NCBI RefSeq assembly: GCF_032854445.1
Contig: NC_088302.1
Location: 43,440,645 to 43,504,644, forward strand
Source of the DNA: Liolophura sinensis
Lineage: Eukaryota > Mollusca > Polyplacophora > Chitonida > Chitonidae
Direction: 5' to 3'
DNA: 64,000 nucleotides
Below, in pieces: positions 12,401 through 27,400 of this stretch. Position 1 is the first letter of the stretch. Each line of letters starts with the position of its first letter. The notes under the pieces were generated by a model. That model saw only the letters and a list, made by a program, of their open reading frames with translations, ran no database searches and was not told the origin of the DNA. Position numbers and translations under genes: made by a program.

Positions 12401-15400
12401 ATAAAGACCAAGAAAATGGTCCAAAATTTTCACGTCTTCCATTGGTTAGCTACTACACATGTTCATCAAATTCTTTACCTTAAGGGTTCATGGCAAAAGA
12501 GCGTTTGGATTTGCACACTTCTGGCGAGGTGAGGGGTTTCCCTGGATGTTCTCCTCCGGTTTCCTTCACCCATAAAGCATTACTGTCGCATTCGTGACAG
12601 ATTTGAGTGCATTGTAAAATATATAAATAAATGAAGAAATATCTTCTATTGACAGGGAAACAATCACGTGATAGAGAATAACCGTGTACACCACGCATGT
12701 CAGGACAGCAGTGACTGCGCCGCCCTCGGCAGTGGACTCGATTGGACATACGTGAGTTCCGATAATAAATTACAAACTCTCTACGTTTTCCTACGGTTAA
12801 TTTCGCTCTTAATCATAGTTTGCATGACATGACAGTCTATGTATATCCCATCTATGTAGTGGTGTCTTGCTTGATGGCCATGCCATGGCAACCCAATTAT
12901 ACAGTATACACTGACATTGGGTACAGCAGTATTTGGTTTATTCCTCCTTTGTCATGTGTCTGGCCTTATGTCACATGATCTTGTAAGGTGTCACTTTGTG
13001 CCACGTTTTTAGCGCGTTGCACTGCTTCTTTGGTGTAATGCCACGAGCGTGTTTATAAAACCATGAACATGATGAGTAGAAAGCATCATAATTGGCGAAA
13101 TGTTTTACTGGGTAATCATTAAGAAAGTTATCATAATATTAACGGAGCCAGTGGAATTCACAGTAGGTGCAAACATGCCACTGAGTTCACATCGCACACC
13201 ACGGCCGTGGGTGTTCACTATTTCTAACATTTAACCAGGTACATACCTACAGCAAAACAATATTTTTGGCTTTTCCAGAGAGGGAATGTAATCAGACGAA
13301 ACTACATCTTCCACAACCGGAAGCAGCACCCAGGCCTGAACGCCCGCGGAATCCTGCTGGATAATCAGTACTCTGGGGCCCTGATCGAGGAGAATGTTTT
13401 CTATGACGTAAGCACCTTTTACATCACATCGGGTTCCTGTATCACTTTGTTGCTGAGTTTTGTTTTCATTTATTGTGAAAAAACATTTTCTCAGCTCTTG
13501 ATTTTTGTTTATTGTTGAGAAATTTTGTTACGTGCATAAGGGGTTGTTGAGAAACGTGTTAAAAAAATTCAAAGGAGTCTATTTTTTATGATGGAGTCTA
13601 TGAGACCAACAGTTCCATTTACTTTCAGTCCTCACAAAGATACTTAAGAACAGGACCGTTCTTAAATGGGCTTACATGTTCTGGGTTCAAGCCGCATTGA
13701 CCTTATGGTTTAACAGTAAAATTTATATATAACTTTATAGTTACCTTACAATAGATGAGTACTACATTTCTGGTTTGCTTACAAATCGTCGTCGGAAAGG
13801 TAGAAATGAACAGATTTACTTCATGGTGGAAATATTCCACATAGCACACCGCCACATTTGAAAAACGCTTTAGAGGTAAGGCAGTACTATAGATGTATGG
13901 CTTTGAAAAGCTCACAGTCTACTCTGGCTCCACAATTTTGTTACGATTCAGAATGACGAGGACATCCGCATTGGAGGAGGACGTGATAATGTGGTCAGAC
14001 ATAACGTCTTCGTGGGATCCGCCGACAGTTCGGTAAGATGCCCTTATTTATTTGTTTATATATTTGATTGGTGTTTTACGCCATACCCAAGAATATTTCA
14101 GTTATACGACGGCGGCCGGCATTATGGTGTGAAAGATGCCCTTGTGCATGGGCTTTTATTTCTGAAGAATCCAAATACTCAAGGGGTAACTTATGAAAAG
14201 AGAAGTCGCTTCCTGCATAATAAAGTAGTTCCAGGTTTACAAATAATATATCTTTGTTAACTTGTTTTTTTTTCAGGTGGTGATTGACCAACGCGGTATG
14301 GGACATTGCGGACCTCAGCACAATGAAACTCTTTTCGGCAAACTTTATGTTAGTACCAATACGGCCATTCTGTTCTTTATTTTCACACTCCATTGTTTTG
14401 TTATACAATGATTGGCATCATATGTACACTTACATGCACGTCAACCTTTGATTGTTTAGGTCCTTGTGTATTTGATTGGGCTTAAAAGCGTGGGCCTGTT
14501 CATGGATATATCACTTATAGACGGCGACGGTCAGATTTGTGGATGGACGAAACAAAAACAGAGCTCAGAAGAAGTCTTTGCCGTTCACCGGTTACCTGAC
14601 AAAACTCTCGGTTTTAACCCACAGTCTATTTCAAAAACGTATACCACGATCAAGGAAAAAGGAGCACACTGTCCCCAACAACAGTAAGAACAACAACAAC
14701 CAAAGCGTAGACCAACTTGTCGCAAGCAAAAAAGAAACACTTCCTGAGGAATGTGACATTTTAGATAGATGTTATATGTTGTCGCATTCTCAGTATATGT
14801 GAACCGGATAAAATTCAGGATAATACATATTTGCTTGTGTACCAAGATGACGAGGGCACAGGTGCTCGTGCTAAGTACATGTAAATAATAAGTAAAGTGT
14901 ATTTACAGGAAACGCCCGTACATAATGAAGAGTGGCAGCTTCAGTACCCGGAGCTGGTGTCCATGTTGTGGGATCACGAGGGTCCTCACGCCCCTAAAGG
15001 TTAGGCCTTAAATGATGAAACTGACAACCACAGCTCACACACTTATCGACGTAGTAAGCTTTTGATGCAGGTGTGTTGAGCTTTTGATGGAGATGTGTTA
15101 AACTATTGATTCTGGAGTGGTGAGCTTTTGATGCAGGTGTGGTCAGCTCTTATTGCAGGTGTGGTGAGCTATTGGTGGTGGTGTAGTGAGCCCTTGATCG
15201 CAAGGACTATAAATCAAAATTTTTGAGCCTTGTATTCTTCACTCATCGGCAACGAAGCAAAAAACGAAAAAAAAACCCCACAGTTTTGAATTTAAATAAT
15301 TGCTTGTACTTACGTATAACATCTTACTACGTTTTAAAGAGTTAGAAAAAATGTTCTTCATCAGTGCCATTGTCGTGAACGAACTTTGAAGCACTGTCTA

Positions 15401-18400
15401 ATAATAATCGAAATCCATAGACAATTACTTTATAAAAATGCATAATTATGCATTAAAAATAAATTTAACAAACATTTTTCTCAGCTCTTGATCTTCATTG
15501 TGAAAAATGTAGACCTGTTGTGAATATGTGGAAATCTGTCTACATTATTGAAATAAAGCTTGTAATAAAGCTGATGGACATTTCCTCAATATCACAGGGC
15601 ACGATTATGTCGCTTTGTCCAACAAAATACAGTCAGTATATTGTCTGCGAGTATGTATTCTTTCTGAAGTAATTTACAAGCTAATGTTGCTTGAGTGCGA
15701 ATCTTTTCCATCCTGTACTCTAATACGCGTGTCTAAGAGAGCATGCCATTTTTCCACAGGTAACGTCATCACGGAGAATGTGTTCACAATGCCGAAAGGT
15801 GCGTTCCATGCCATAGACTACTGTCCCCCAGATACTAAACATTACGTGACCATGGCCAGGAACTTGAAGGTACACACCATTTATATGGCAATAATACATG
15901 TATATCTCTCTTCTCTTTTACTCCTAAATCATTGGTTTATTTTCATTAAAGCGCCTGTGATGGCATGCATTCATTAAAGCGCCTGTGATGGCTTGCATTA
16001 CCAATCTCTCCAATTACAATTACCGATACTACTTCCTCATTTACCTTTGGTGGTTTGTATTCAATGTTGATTCGAAATCTGCACGAGCGATTATTATGTT
16101 ATGATTATGATTGAAGAGTGATATACAAAGGTATCTTTCGACACCTAGGTTGTGGCCTACCTAAAAAGTTTACGTGTTTCCCCTTGGTGTATGTTAAAAC
16201 GATACTATCATTCATTAATGCATAATAAAGTGATTAACGGTCAGAGGTTTTTTTACTGTCTTATAAAGTCAATACACAAAGTGAGTGGCCGTATTATTTT
16301 ATTACATTTAAACCTAAAATAAATGAAGTTCATTTTTCTAACGGAAATTTGGTTCGCACAAATTCTGTCTGTAATATGTTATTTATCCTGATGTATTTAA
16401 ACGAATACTCCATATTCATATATTACACTTTTATACATCACTACATGTATTTATAGTCTTTAATAGATGTACCTCATTGTTTACTGGTGAGTCCAGTAAA
16501 AAGGTGGAAAGGTCTTGCAGCAGCCTGCGGATGGTCGTGGGTTTCCCCAGGCTTTTACCCGCCCTCACGTGAAATATTCTTGAGTACGGCGTAAAACACC
16601 AATCAAAAACATAAATAAATCATTGTTTACTGGGTGTTCGTTCACGCATAGATTGCTTTGGCTTTGGCGATGTCAGTTTGTGGGCAAACTGTTACACATA
16701 TATTGCCAGAGGACAATTGTATACCCGATTATACCCGATTCACCATTGCATGGGAACGGGTGATTGCCAAAGCTTTTGATGTTAAAATATAGATATGCTT
16801 TCTCTTCAAAAATTCAAATTTAACGACTCTGATATGCTTCAAAGAATTGACAGACGCGTTTCCAGCACACTTAGTAAAATATTAGAATTCAAAGAATTCA
16901 AAAGGATATAGGCCCTAATATCTGCATGTATATTGCATGTAATGTAGGTTTATGTACAATTTTGATAGAGATGTTCATGAACGCAAAAGGTGTGTTCACA
17001 TAATGGTGGATACGGAGGTTATGTAAACAAGTTTCGAAATTCATGGGAAGTTTCTTTTAAATTTCAGACAATAGAAAAGTGAAGAAAAACCCTTTGCATC
17101 TTTTTACAACACGAAGATAACAATCAAAATTTATAACGCAATTTCATGTTTAACGGGTGACCATTAGTTTCGTTGAAGAAGTCATTTTGCCATTTGCACT
17201 TATCAACAGAGCAATTTTTTTTCAATCTTTCGAACGCAAGTTTACATTCGCTTCTGTTTTAATGTGCGGATTGAAAGTCTTATATTACCTCATTACATTA
17301 GAGAGTTCCTTTTCCTCCGGTTTGAGTTGATTGTACAGTCTGTTATATCACCTCATTATATGGAAGAGTTCCGTTCCATCGGAGTTTGTTTATATTGTAA
17401 AGGGTGAATCTCTTATATTGCCCCACAATTTCCTGTGCATCAGTTATAAACCACCCATATAATCGTTTATCAGACGACTCAGTAAAAGCAGCAGTCATTC
17501 AAGATCCGAAGGAAGCAAGGCTGAGTGTTAAAATACAAAAAAACTTGTTTATTTATTAATTTATTGATTTATTGATTCATTTATTTATTTGATTGTCGAT
17601 AAATGCCATCACGGTTCAAAATTATTTTGTTATCTAGATAACATGTTTTAAAGTGTAATTCACTTAAAAGATAACTGAAGTACACGGAAAATCCAAAGCA
17701 ATATGTCTGATGTGAGGCGGAAAAAAATCCCTGATACAGAATTGAATGGAACATGTGTGGCCTTATGTATGGGACTCCAGATGGAAAAGGCGTCAAAAGC
17801 GTCTGAGAATATGGAAGCAGTTGTGGTTATAGGTCATCCATGAGTGGTTTCGTCGGTTTCATCCGGTAAAAGTGGAAGGGACAGGACAATTTTGTTTTGT
17901 GTATGTAATAGAGTCTTAGAGACAGTGGATATCTTATTTTTTTTGCCAAAAAGTAGCTCGAGTTGACTATTTCCGGTTTTGTATAGGCCTATTTTGTTGC
18001 ATCTCGTCAACTAAGAGAGTTAAATAGTGTTTCTGTCCCTTGTTATATTCGTTTTTTCAATGGTTAATATCGTCCTGCGAGAATATTTTCGATACACACA
18101 CATATTTATTACTATTATTTTTCTTTATCTCGATATTTCTCCAGCTTTAGATGTAGGTTTCCTTTCATCTAATTCATTTTAGCGTAAGTAAGCTGATGAA
18201 AACTATTTACTTTTCTTAACACATGGTGAGAGATGATACCCTACATAATCAGTGACTGGCCTGTTAACATTTTCCTCAGGTTCTTGACTTGGTAAATCAA
18301 CTTTCCCCACAGGTTCTTGACTGGACAAATCAACTTTTCCCCAGGTTCTTTCCTGGGCAAATCAACTTTTGACAATGTTCCTGACTGGACAAATCAACGT

Positions 18401-21400
18401 TTCCCCTAGATCCTTGACTGAGCAAATCAACCTTTCCCCCAGGTTCTTTCCTGGGCAAAACTGCTTTTGACCAGTTCTTGACTGGGCAAATCACCTTTTG
18501 ACCAGTTCTTGACTGGGCAAATCAACTTTCCCAAAGGTTCTAGACTGGACAAATCAACTTATTCCAAGGTTCTGGACTGGACAAATCAGCTTTTCCCTAG
18601 GTTCTCTCCTAGGCAAACCACCTTTATTTTAAAAGAAGGATCACCAAAAGCAAAACCTAGGCACCGAGGCAATTTGAAATTCTTTTCCTAAACTACAGCT
18701 AGTTTATCTGGTATCAGTTTTTTTTTAGGTCTTGGGGATGGCAAGAATTTTGTGTTGTGTATTTCATTTTCAGCTGATGTAAGATGACAAAAGAACAATA
18801 TATGTCTCCTAGTGATGACGTACAGACGCTGTAATAACACTTTAGCTTCAACCCAGCAATCTGGCCATATTTGACGTCATATCTGACTCATTCAGCACCA
18901 TATCGCATGGATGTCCACGCCAGATCAGGAAAATTGTACGGAAACTACACAGAAAATTTTGTTTTTAGGGATATTTCAAATTATATTCAATTGATTGTGT
19001 GATAGATGGAAAACTTTTTTCGGGTGGTGTGAATCTTGTTCTGCATGCTCTACTTAATCCCATTTTAATAGGTAGCGGCATTAGTCTACCTTAGAGCAAA
19101 AGTAATAAACAGTGATGGTCGTATTATTCTCTGAAATGGAGTAATTAAAACCACTGCTGGAGCGTCTCACTATAATGCGGTCGCTTTGAGTTCCTCTTCC
19201 TCTCTGACCGTACGTAGGAAGGTCTGCAGCAACCTTCGGATGGTCATGGGTTTCCCCCAGGCTGTATCCGGTTTCCTCCCACCACAATGATGGCCGCCGT
19301 CGTATATGTTAAATATGCCAGCTTAAAGTAGTGAAATATTCCAGCTTAAAACACAATCAAACAAAATAAAAAACTATTATTGTTATTCATTGCTTTTATT
19401 AAGGGTGCAGATTTGGTGAAAGATTTTACAAATTCCGCTCAAGGGGATTTTCGACCAAACAGAAATTCTCCCCGGCTGGCGATGTGGCGTGAAATCGACT
19501 CATTCCCAGAAATCCCCAGTCCAATTGAAGTCGGACCGCGTACATCAGCGGGGACAATGATGATGGCTGAGGATGAGGAAGAAATGTACGAGGGCGAAGA
19601 GGAACACCAATACGATTATGGAATGGGAGAAGATGCGGACGAAATGGGTGAGTACCATTACACACTAGAAAAAAGTATTTCTTTTTTAAACACTTAATTT
19701 CTTTTACTGTTTAGAAACGCGTCCACAAAAGGCATGTTAACCGGACTATTTATGTTTATTGAAAATATCCACCACATTTATACTATGTAAACGTTTCGCA
19801 TCTTTACTATAATAAACACATACCTTTGGTTTCTAAACACGGTTTGTCAGGAATAAACACCATAACGCGTTTCTAACCTGCACAGGAAGTGTGTTTAAGA
19901 CTGAAACGCTTATTTCAGTATATCTACATGTAGTTGTGCTTGAGTATTGCGATTTGAACATAGCAGTATATTTACATGAAGTATTAAAGAAAGAAAACAC
20001 TTCAAACTTAAAATTACATTCTTTGCAGAAGTACCTCGGTTTGGGGGCGTCAAAGAAATTCACGGCTTACTCTCATTATATTGTTATTATTATATTGTAT
20101 ATCGGTGTGTACACGATTCTCAGTTTAAACATATATTTCCTTATCTTTTTGGCCGCCTTAGTTTAGTGAGTTGTCAGCATTATGTGGAGTTTCTGACGAT
20201 GTACATTAATAAAAACATTGTTTACAAACAAATGTTTCGACCTACATAAATGCTTATCCGTGGAGTCACATAGTTTTTGCTGCCGTTTTACAGCAGATGG
20301 GGGCAGTTCTGAGTGGACAGAAGAGAAACCACCACTTCCGGCCCCAGAAATAATGACAAACCCAGATTACGAACCCAAGGAAGGTAAGAAAGACAAAAAG
20401 TGATTAATGATTTACGCGTCAATCAAACAATCGGGTGCGAATCCTATTAGATGATTTATTTATTGATTTTTTATTTATTTATTTGATTTGTGTTTTACGC
20501 CGTACTCAAGAATATTTCACTTAAACGACGGCGGACAGCATTATTGTGAGAGGAAACTGGGCAAAGCCCCGACGTAAACCCAGGACCATCCGCAGGTTGC
20601 TGGAAGAAATTCCCACTTACGGCCGGAAGGGAAGCTAGCATGAGCTGCTATCAGAGGATAGAATCTCAGTTCTTACACATAAAACATATACATACAAAAA
20701 TATCACAAAGGTTGATTTCATGTAAAAAGAGAATGAGTCATCAGGATTCAATGTTGGACACAGTGTGTTTATATTACAAGCATACCCAGATCATATTTCA
20801 AACTCGTCTAAAACTACTCTTAATGTGTAATACAAAATAGTTTCAAGAATAATCATTTATAATCAATAAAGATTTATTGAGTTACTTAGTACATTTGCCA
20901 GGAGGAAAGCAAACTATGTTGAAATTATCACAGGGCCTTAGTAAGATGGTAAATCCAAAGCCTATACATCTGTTTTGTCCGTAGAGCCCATCGTTTTGAA
21001 TACTGTTACTCTCTGATTTCACGATCGCAGAATTTGTTCGGCACGAGCACCAGAAATGAATATTTTAATTGTTTGTGATGGTCACTATCTGGCAGCATTT
21101 GGATTGGCGATAGTTTTTCTGTAACTGAGAAGGACATCGAGTGGATATATATGACAGGGATGGAGCTATAGGTAGTCTTTTCGTGCTGGCTTGTTTGATC
21201 CAGGGTGTTACATTTATGCGGAGAACTGCGCTGGTGCGCCGGAGTTAAACATGATGACTGTCCGAGATGACTGGGGAGAAATGCACCGAGATTCGACATT
21301 GTCAGAACACCACTGCTTCCTCAGGGCCGACGAGATCAGGAAGAAAAACTGCAAAAGCGAGCATTCCCTGGTGACGATGAAGTATGGACCAACAGGTAAT

Positions 21401-24400
21401 CCCGCCTTAGGAATCCCGCCTTAGTGGTTGGTTAGGTTGACGCAGGTGCTCCTTGTTGTAGTACCCACATTGGGGATTGGAAATAGACAATAGGTATAGT
21501 TGGAATGATGCATGGTATTATTGATGACGGTGATTATCATTGTGCCAAATAAGACAGTGATATTGGTGATGGTGGTAGATATGATTAGCATAATGATGAT
21601 ATTTGTATACATTATATACCAATATCACAATATAATGCTGAAAGCTGAATTTTGATGAAGATTGGCATAGACGTGGATGATATGATGCTGATATTCTGAA
21701 GCTGCATTATAATGTGTTCATAACGGTAGGTAAATGGTATTGTTGACAAAGCAGATGGAGTGGGCGATGGATGCAATGAATTGCTTGTTTCAACCTATCC
21801 ATTCAAAGATCACAGTGAAAGTAGAAAAACTCAGTTCTAATTCATAGACATCCAAGATTATGCAAATGGTCGATTTAATTTATTTATTTATTGGATTGGT
21901 GTTTTACGCCGTACTCAAGAATATTTCACTTATATGACGGCGGCCAGCATTATGGTGGGTGGAAACCGGGCACAGCAAGGGGGAAACCCACGACCATCCG
22001 CAGGTTGCTGTCAGACCTTCCCACGTACGGCCAGAGAGGAAGCCAGCATGAGCTGGACTTGAACTCACCGCGACCGCATTGGTGAGAGACTCCTCGGTCA
22101 TTACGCTGCCCTAGCGCGCTAACCAACTGAGCCACGGAGGCCCCAAATAGTCGATTTAACTGAGCTCAAAGTATGTAACTGCATTTTATTCAGGCTAAAT
22201 GAATCTAAGGAAATATAATTTGTATATAGATTTCAGTTGTGATTTCACCTCCGCTACGTCATTCGCTTACGTACTCTTTCAGATTAATCATACGTCAGTT
22301 TAATAACACGGACAACCTTTATAACTCATTTACTAGTTCCTGGTGTCGGATAAAAAGATATGGATAAGCTTTGGAATAGGTTTGAGCACGTTCACATTAA
22401 TATGTGAGTCAATTCCGAGTAAATGCGGGAATAAGTAGCGTTATTAGTGAGAGGTAGCAGATAATCGTCTGGAGAATAGCATGCTTGAGGTATGCAGCGT
22501 AATTACTAAGGCCAAGAGCGGAGAGACAGACGATAATCGTCTTCCTTGATTTCCGTTTGGTAACACGTGCCTGATAATCGATCAGAGAATTGCTGTTGAG
22601 ACTTGATTAGTCAAATCTGCGTCCAAAGACGTTTTTTGTCCTGGACAGGGTCGTTCAACAGTGGGACTCGCAAAACCACTCGTGGGGGGAAATTAAGTAA
22701 TGATTTACTTAGTTCACTGTCGTGCGTAAAAGATTTCCATACGTACATGTACCTTTCCTAAAGGTTACAAAAGTAAGTTAGTTAAAAGTTGTAAGACCTC
22801 ACATGTGGTTACTGTTTTAGAGCGTTAAGCCACGACAAGTACACAGTTAAATTGCATTGTGGCCTATGTAAACTATATTGATAATGTTTGATACTAGGGA
22901 TATTTATCTACTTTAAAATTAGACCTACCTTAGGAAGATCTTTTTGGAAATTATTGATGTTATATCTACTCTTGCACACAAATAATCTACTGAAACTATG
23001 AATACGATGTTCTGGATTAAAAGAGTCTCGTCAGTTGAGCAGAGGATATAAACAAGAGTTAAAGTTACAATGATGTCAGTAGCCAAATTTGCATGCTTAC
23101 CTTAATCAGTATCTCTTTATTGCCTTCATTTTCGAAAGAGTTCTACATCATAATGATTCAGTAGTTAACAACATATGAAACATTTCTAGATTTTTTTTAG
23201 ATTCTATCTTTTTAGGACAATTAAATTGCACATCTTTACGAACTGTGTCGATAACTACTCACCATCAGTTAATCTGAAGCACTTAATATTACTTACATAA
23301 GCTGACTAAATTTGGAGTGATTGCAAATGTTAACAACAAGGCCTACATGTATTTATAGTGCTGCCTCAGTGGAACACCATGCGAAAAACACTAGGGCTGA
23401 ATCGCAACCCTGTCAATGTATACTGACACCGTACCTTGCAGGTTTGCCCTATTGCGTAAGATTAACAGTTCTAAAGTCTCAGGGATGGCCTGGTTTGTAA
23501 TTGGACTTGCTCCTCTCGTTTATATTGTGAAAAGTTTTAACAACTGTCACAAGAACATAATTACAGGAATATAGATGTGTGTAAATGTGTGCAATTAATT
23601 CATGTAAATGCTTAAATAGTAGCAACTTAAACGCCTCGGGTGTAAAAATATGATTCCCCCCCCCCTATTTTTCAGGCCAGAAGAGAACAGTGGGTGGCGA
23701 TGGATGTTATATAGACGTGAATGTGTGTAAAAAGAATGACCTTTACTTCACGACATATCGCGATGAATTTGGCGAGAAAAATTTTGGGACGGGCTATAAA
23801 GAAATTCAATGCCTGAGTCGAGCCAAGGATGTGTGGGAAGAGTGTGGATATCAGGAAAAAGCTGTGGTGACAGCTACATTCAGGCCTACAGGTAACCTAT
23901 ACTCTGTGCGGGATGTTGGAAGGACATAACGGGCCCATTCCACAATGATATTTCTGACTAAAGTCAAAGTTTAAAAGGCGAGTTTAAAGCTTATTTTTCG
24001 GTTTCATGAAGTAAAATTTTGCCCATTTCATCACTGTTATCTTAAGCCGAAGGAATTCAAATTTCAACTTTCAGCAACAAAAACTGAGCGCTCTTGGAAA
24101 GATTTTAAACTTAAGTCAGAAATCTGATTGTGGAATCTGCCACTGGAGAAATCTGTGGTGATGATAGGTTATACAGCTTGTCCTACAGATTGTCAAATTC
24201 AGTCATACATGTAAACTGAAAGTATATTGTGGGTGGGGAATAGTTTGGCATGTATTAGATGTTATTCCGTGTTCGTGCTATACAGAATGACACCATTTCA
24301 TAGCCATCATTCGCACCTCGACAAAGTTTGAACGAGCTTCAGCGTTTGATTTTATGCGTCGAAACAGACATTCGCAAACCAGCTGTCACCCAATAAGGAC

Positions 24401-27400
24401 ATTCAAAGTCAATAATCGCGAGATCATTTCACAAAATTACGTATAATATAAACCACCAAAGAAATAAGAAGGTATATAAAGCACGAAAATAGGACGGAAT
24501 CATGCAAGTGCAGGCTAACTGGGAATCTAAACTATAATTATCTGTCATTCAATACACTCTATGCTGAAAATCTCTCGTACTGTATTCCCACACAAACCTT
24601 ATTCTCTTGCAATGTTTTCATGTGACAGTTTACTAAATGCGATGACATTACAACATTTTGATTCATTTATTTACATGATTGGTGTTTACGCTGTATTCAA
24701 GAATATTTCACTTATACGAAGGCGGCCAGCGTTATAGAAACCGGGATTAGCCCAGGGAAATCCATCCGCACATTCAACATTTTGAGTAATTCTAGACCAG
24801 TGACATGAGTTAAATTGCAACTAACGTCACTGCATTTCTTTTCCTTTTTACCTAATTCTGCTTAAGCCATGGATATAGAGGGTTGTTGCTTACTACTACT
24901 TAAGCATTTATATGAGGTTAATTGAGAAGAGGCCATATTTCACCGCTTATATGTAACCATTTGCCAAATATCACACTGTCGTCGCTGCTCTGGTTTCACT
25001 CTCTATGCTGGAAGTCTTTTGCATTTGTGTCAGGAAAGTAGACGCTTTGTGGAGTTTCGTACCTTGTAAATCTTTATATCACGGGCAATGGACAAGTAAT
25101 GACATCTAACATCTATGGCGAGAAAGAATGAGACTGGTACAAACCTAAATCAGAACAACGACAAAAATGCGATAATTGTTGGCGGGTGGTAACATGTAAA
25201 CGATGCAATACGGCTTCTTGTCAATTTACTTCGAATAGGAATTTACTCTAACTGCTCATGAAAATGCTTTAAAAATAGTAGCAACTCTTACACGTCCCCT
25301 TTGAGAATGATGTTAATAGCAATTCATTAGACCTCAATGTTCTAGAATTACTAAAAAGGCTTTTCTATGCATCCGGCGTTAAGCAAGTATACGTGTACAA
25401 TATTAAAGACTACAAAAAAACTGGGGTTTTGTCACTTGTGGGGCCAATCAATTTCGTTAGGTAGATGACCGGTGAGCAGCATGCATTGAATACAAGTGTT
25501 CTGCCCAAGAATTGATGTTTTATTCGGTCAAGCGCAATATGTAAAGCTTTGGACTGAGTTGTTTTATCGATCTGAAGATGGCAGAGCCGTGGTCTTTTAT
25601 CTTCACCAATGCCATGGTATAGTACGTGTCAACACTGGTACAAAAAGGTGCTGCTGATAGTACGAGCCCAGTATTCTTCTTATCCAAGAGGTTTCCAGTT
25701 ATCTTAACCTTGAACTTCTCATTAAATCTACGCCTGCTAATTAATAAGTTCATAAGGCTGATTAATTATGTGACGAACTAAGCCCACAAGACTCACCAAA
25801 ATATATCATGTACAACTTAACAGAACACGCCTGGCCTTTGTTCTCCCATCGGGCAACCTGAACACAAAATTGGGCCAGTCTGTTTTGCGATTTAGAAATG
25901 TGACTCCAAATCAATTATTCCGTACAAACTTTTAATGGAATTGCTGGTGTTACGGTCATGCTTGTTCTAGTGTCATGTTTTGTATCAAGGCCGTGGACAT
26001 CCAGATCTCAATTGTTGAGAGACAAGAGTACAAATATTTACTCACCTTTTCTTTTCTGTTTGCACAGGTGCCACGCGGACTGTAGGGAAAGGCTGTTGGA
26101 TAACAGTAACCATGTGCTCGAGCGGCGCCACGGCAGCAGGCACGTGGTATGACGGCTGGGGGGCCGCCAACCGAAACACAGGTAATCCCATGGACAGTGG
26201 TCATGGTGATCCCATTGACATTGGTTACGGGCTTGCGGGTTACCCCATGAATATTTGTATGGGCACACAGTGATGACACCACAGACAATTGTTACGTACA
26301 CAGAACTGACCCCATAGACGGTGGTTACTTACACAGGGGTGAAACCATAGACAAGGGTTACAATTAATACACATGTGACAGTACAGTTACATCCAACAAA
26401 GGCACGCTTGACAATCAATTTGTAATCTTACAACCTTGTTGTGCACTTCTGCCGCGATTCTGAGCCTGGGGGGTTGTCAGGTATCTATAGCGGTGACCGA
26501 CAGTTTGACCCGGCTTCTCTGGTTCCTGTACCCATGGACACCTGAGATCACAAGCGCAACTTTGATGTCGTCTTGCACATATCTCCCTGGTGAAGAAAAC
26601 GACTCGTGTTAAAGGATGGAATTTCAAAGATTTTTCACACTGACCGATGTTAAAGAGATACAGGCGATGTTCTTGCTATGCAGCCCTTACCAAAGTCAAA
26701 GAAAGACCCCATGGTTAGGCGTATCAAGTACACATATAACCCCATAGTTAGGTGTATCAAAGACCCAGAAGACCTCATAGTTACGTGTATCAACGGCGCA
26801 GATAACCTCATAGTTAGGTGTACCAAAGACACAGATGACCCCATGGTTAGGTGTATCAAGAAGACATAGTTAAGTGTATCAAAGACACAGATGACCCCGT
26901 AGTTAGGTGTATCAAGGAGACATAGTTAAGTGTATCAAAGGCACAGATGACCCCATAGTTAGGTGTTTCAAAGACACAGATGACCCCATAGTTAGGTATA
27001 TCAAGGACACATATGACCCCATAGTTATCAAAGAGACAGGTGGTCCCATAGTTAGGTGTATCAGGGATACAGATGACCCTATGGTTAAGTGTAGCACGGA
27101 CGCATATGTCCCCACATTTAAGTGAATCAAAGACACAGATGACCCCTTAGTTAGGTGCATAAAGGACACCGATGACCCACAGTTAGGTGTACCACAGAGA
27201 TAATCCCATAGTGTCTCAAAACTGTCTGTACATTTTTTCAGGCTAAAGATATTCCCCTGACTCTTAAAAGTAGAAAAACTAACCCCAAAGATATCTAAGT
27301 TGGAAACTGATTTAACCAATTACTGTGGCTTATGTGGTTCTATCAGCATCTTCATGTCTCGTGAGCGTCTTTGTCGGTAATCTGGGCTTAAGAAGCATTA

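Larger units (their letters stand above)
15870..19403 (+). other. Long intron between exons 14 and 15
   Basis: Contains the SINE at 16498 and the array at 18275. The rest, including AT-rich 16,050-16,450 and a T/A-rich ATTTATT run near 17,550, shows no coding or structural RNA signal that I can support. Confidence 0.6.

Noticed and set aside
26907-27319. Open frames of 72 and 135 codons with repeated IVRCIKDTDDP or SVSLIHLTMG
   Set aside because: Both are translations of the 33-bp minisatellite, open on both strands because the unit is a multiple of three.
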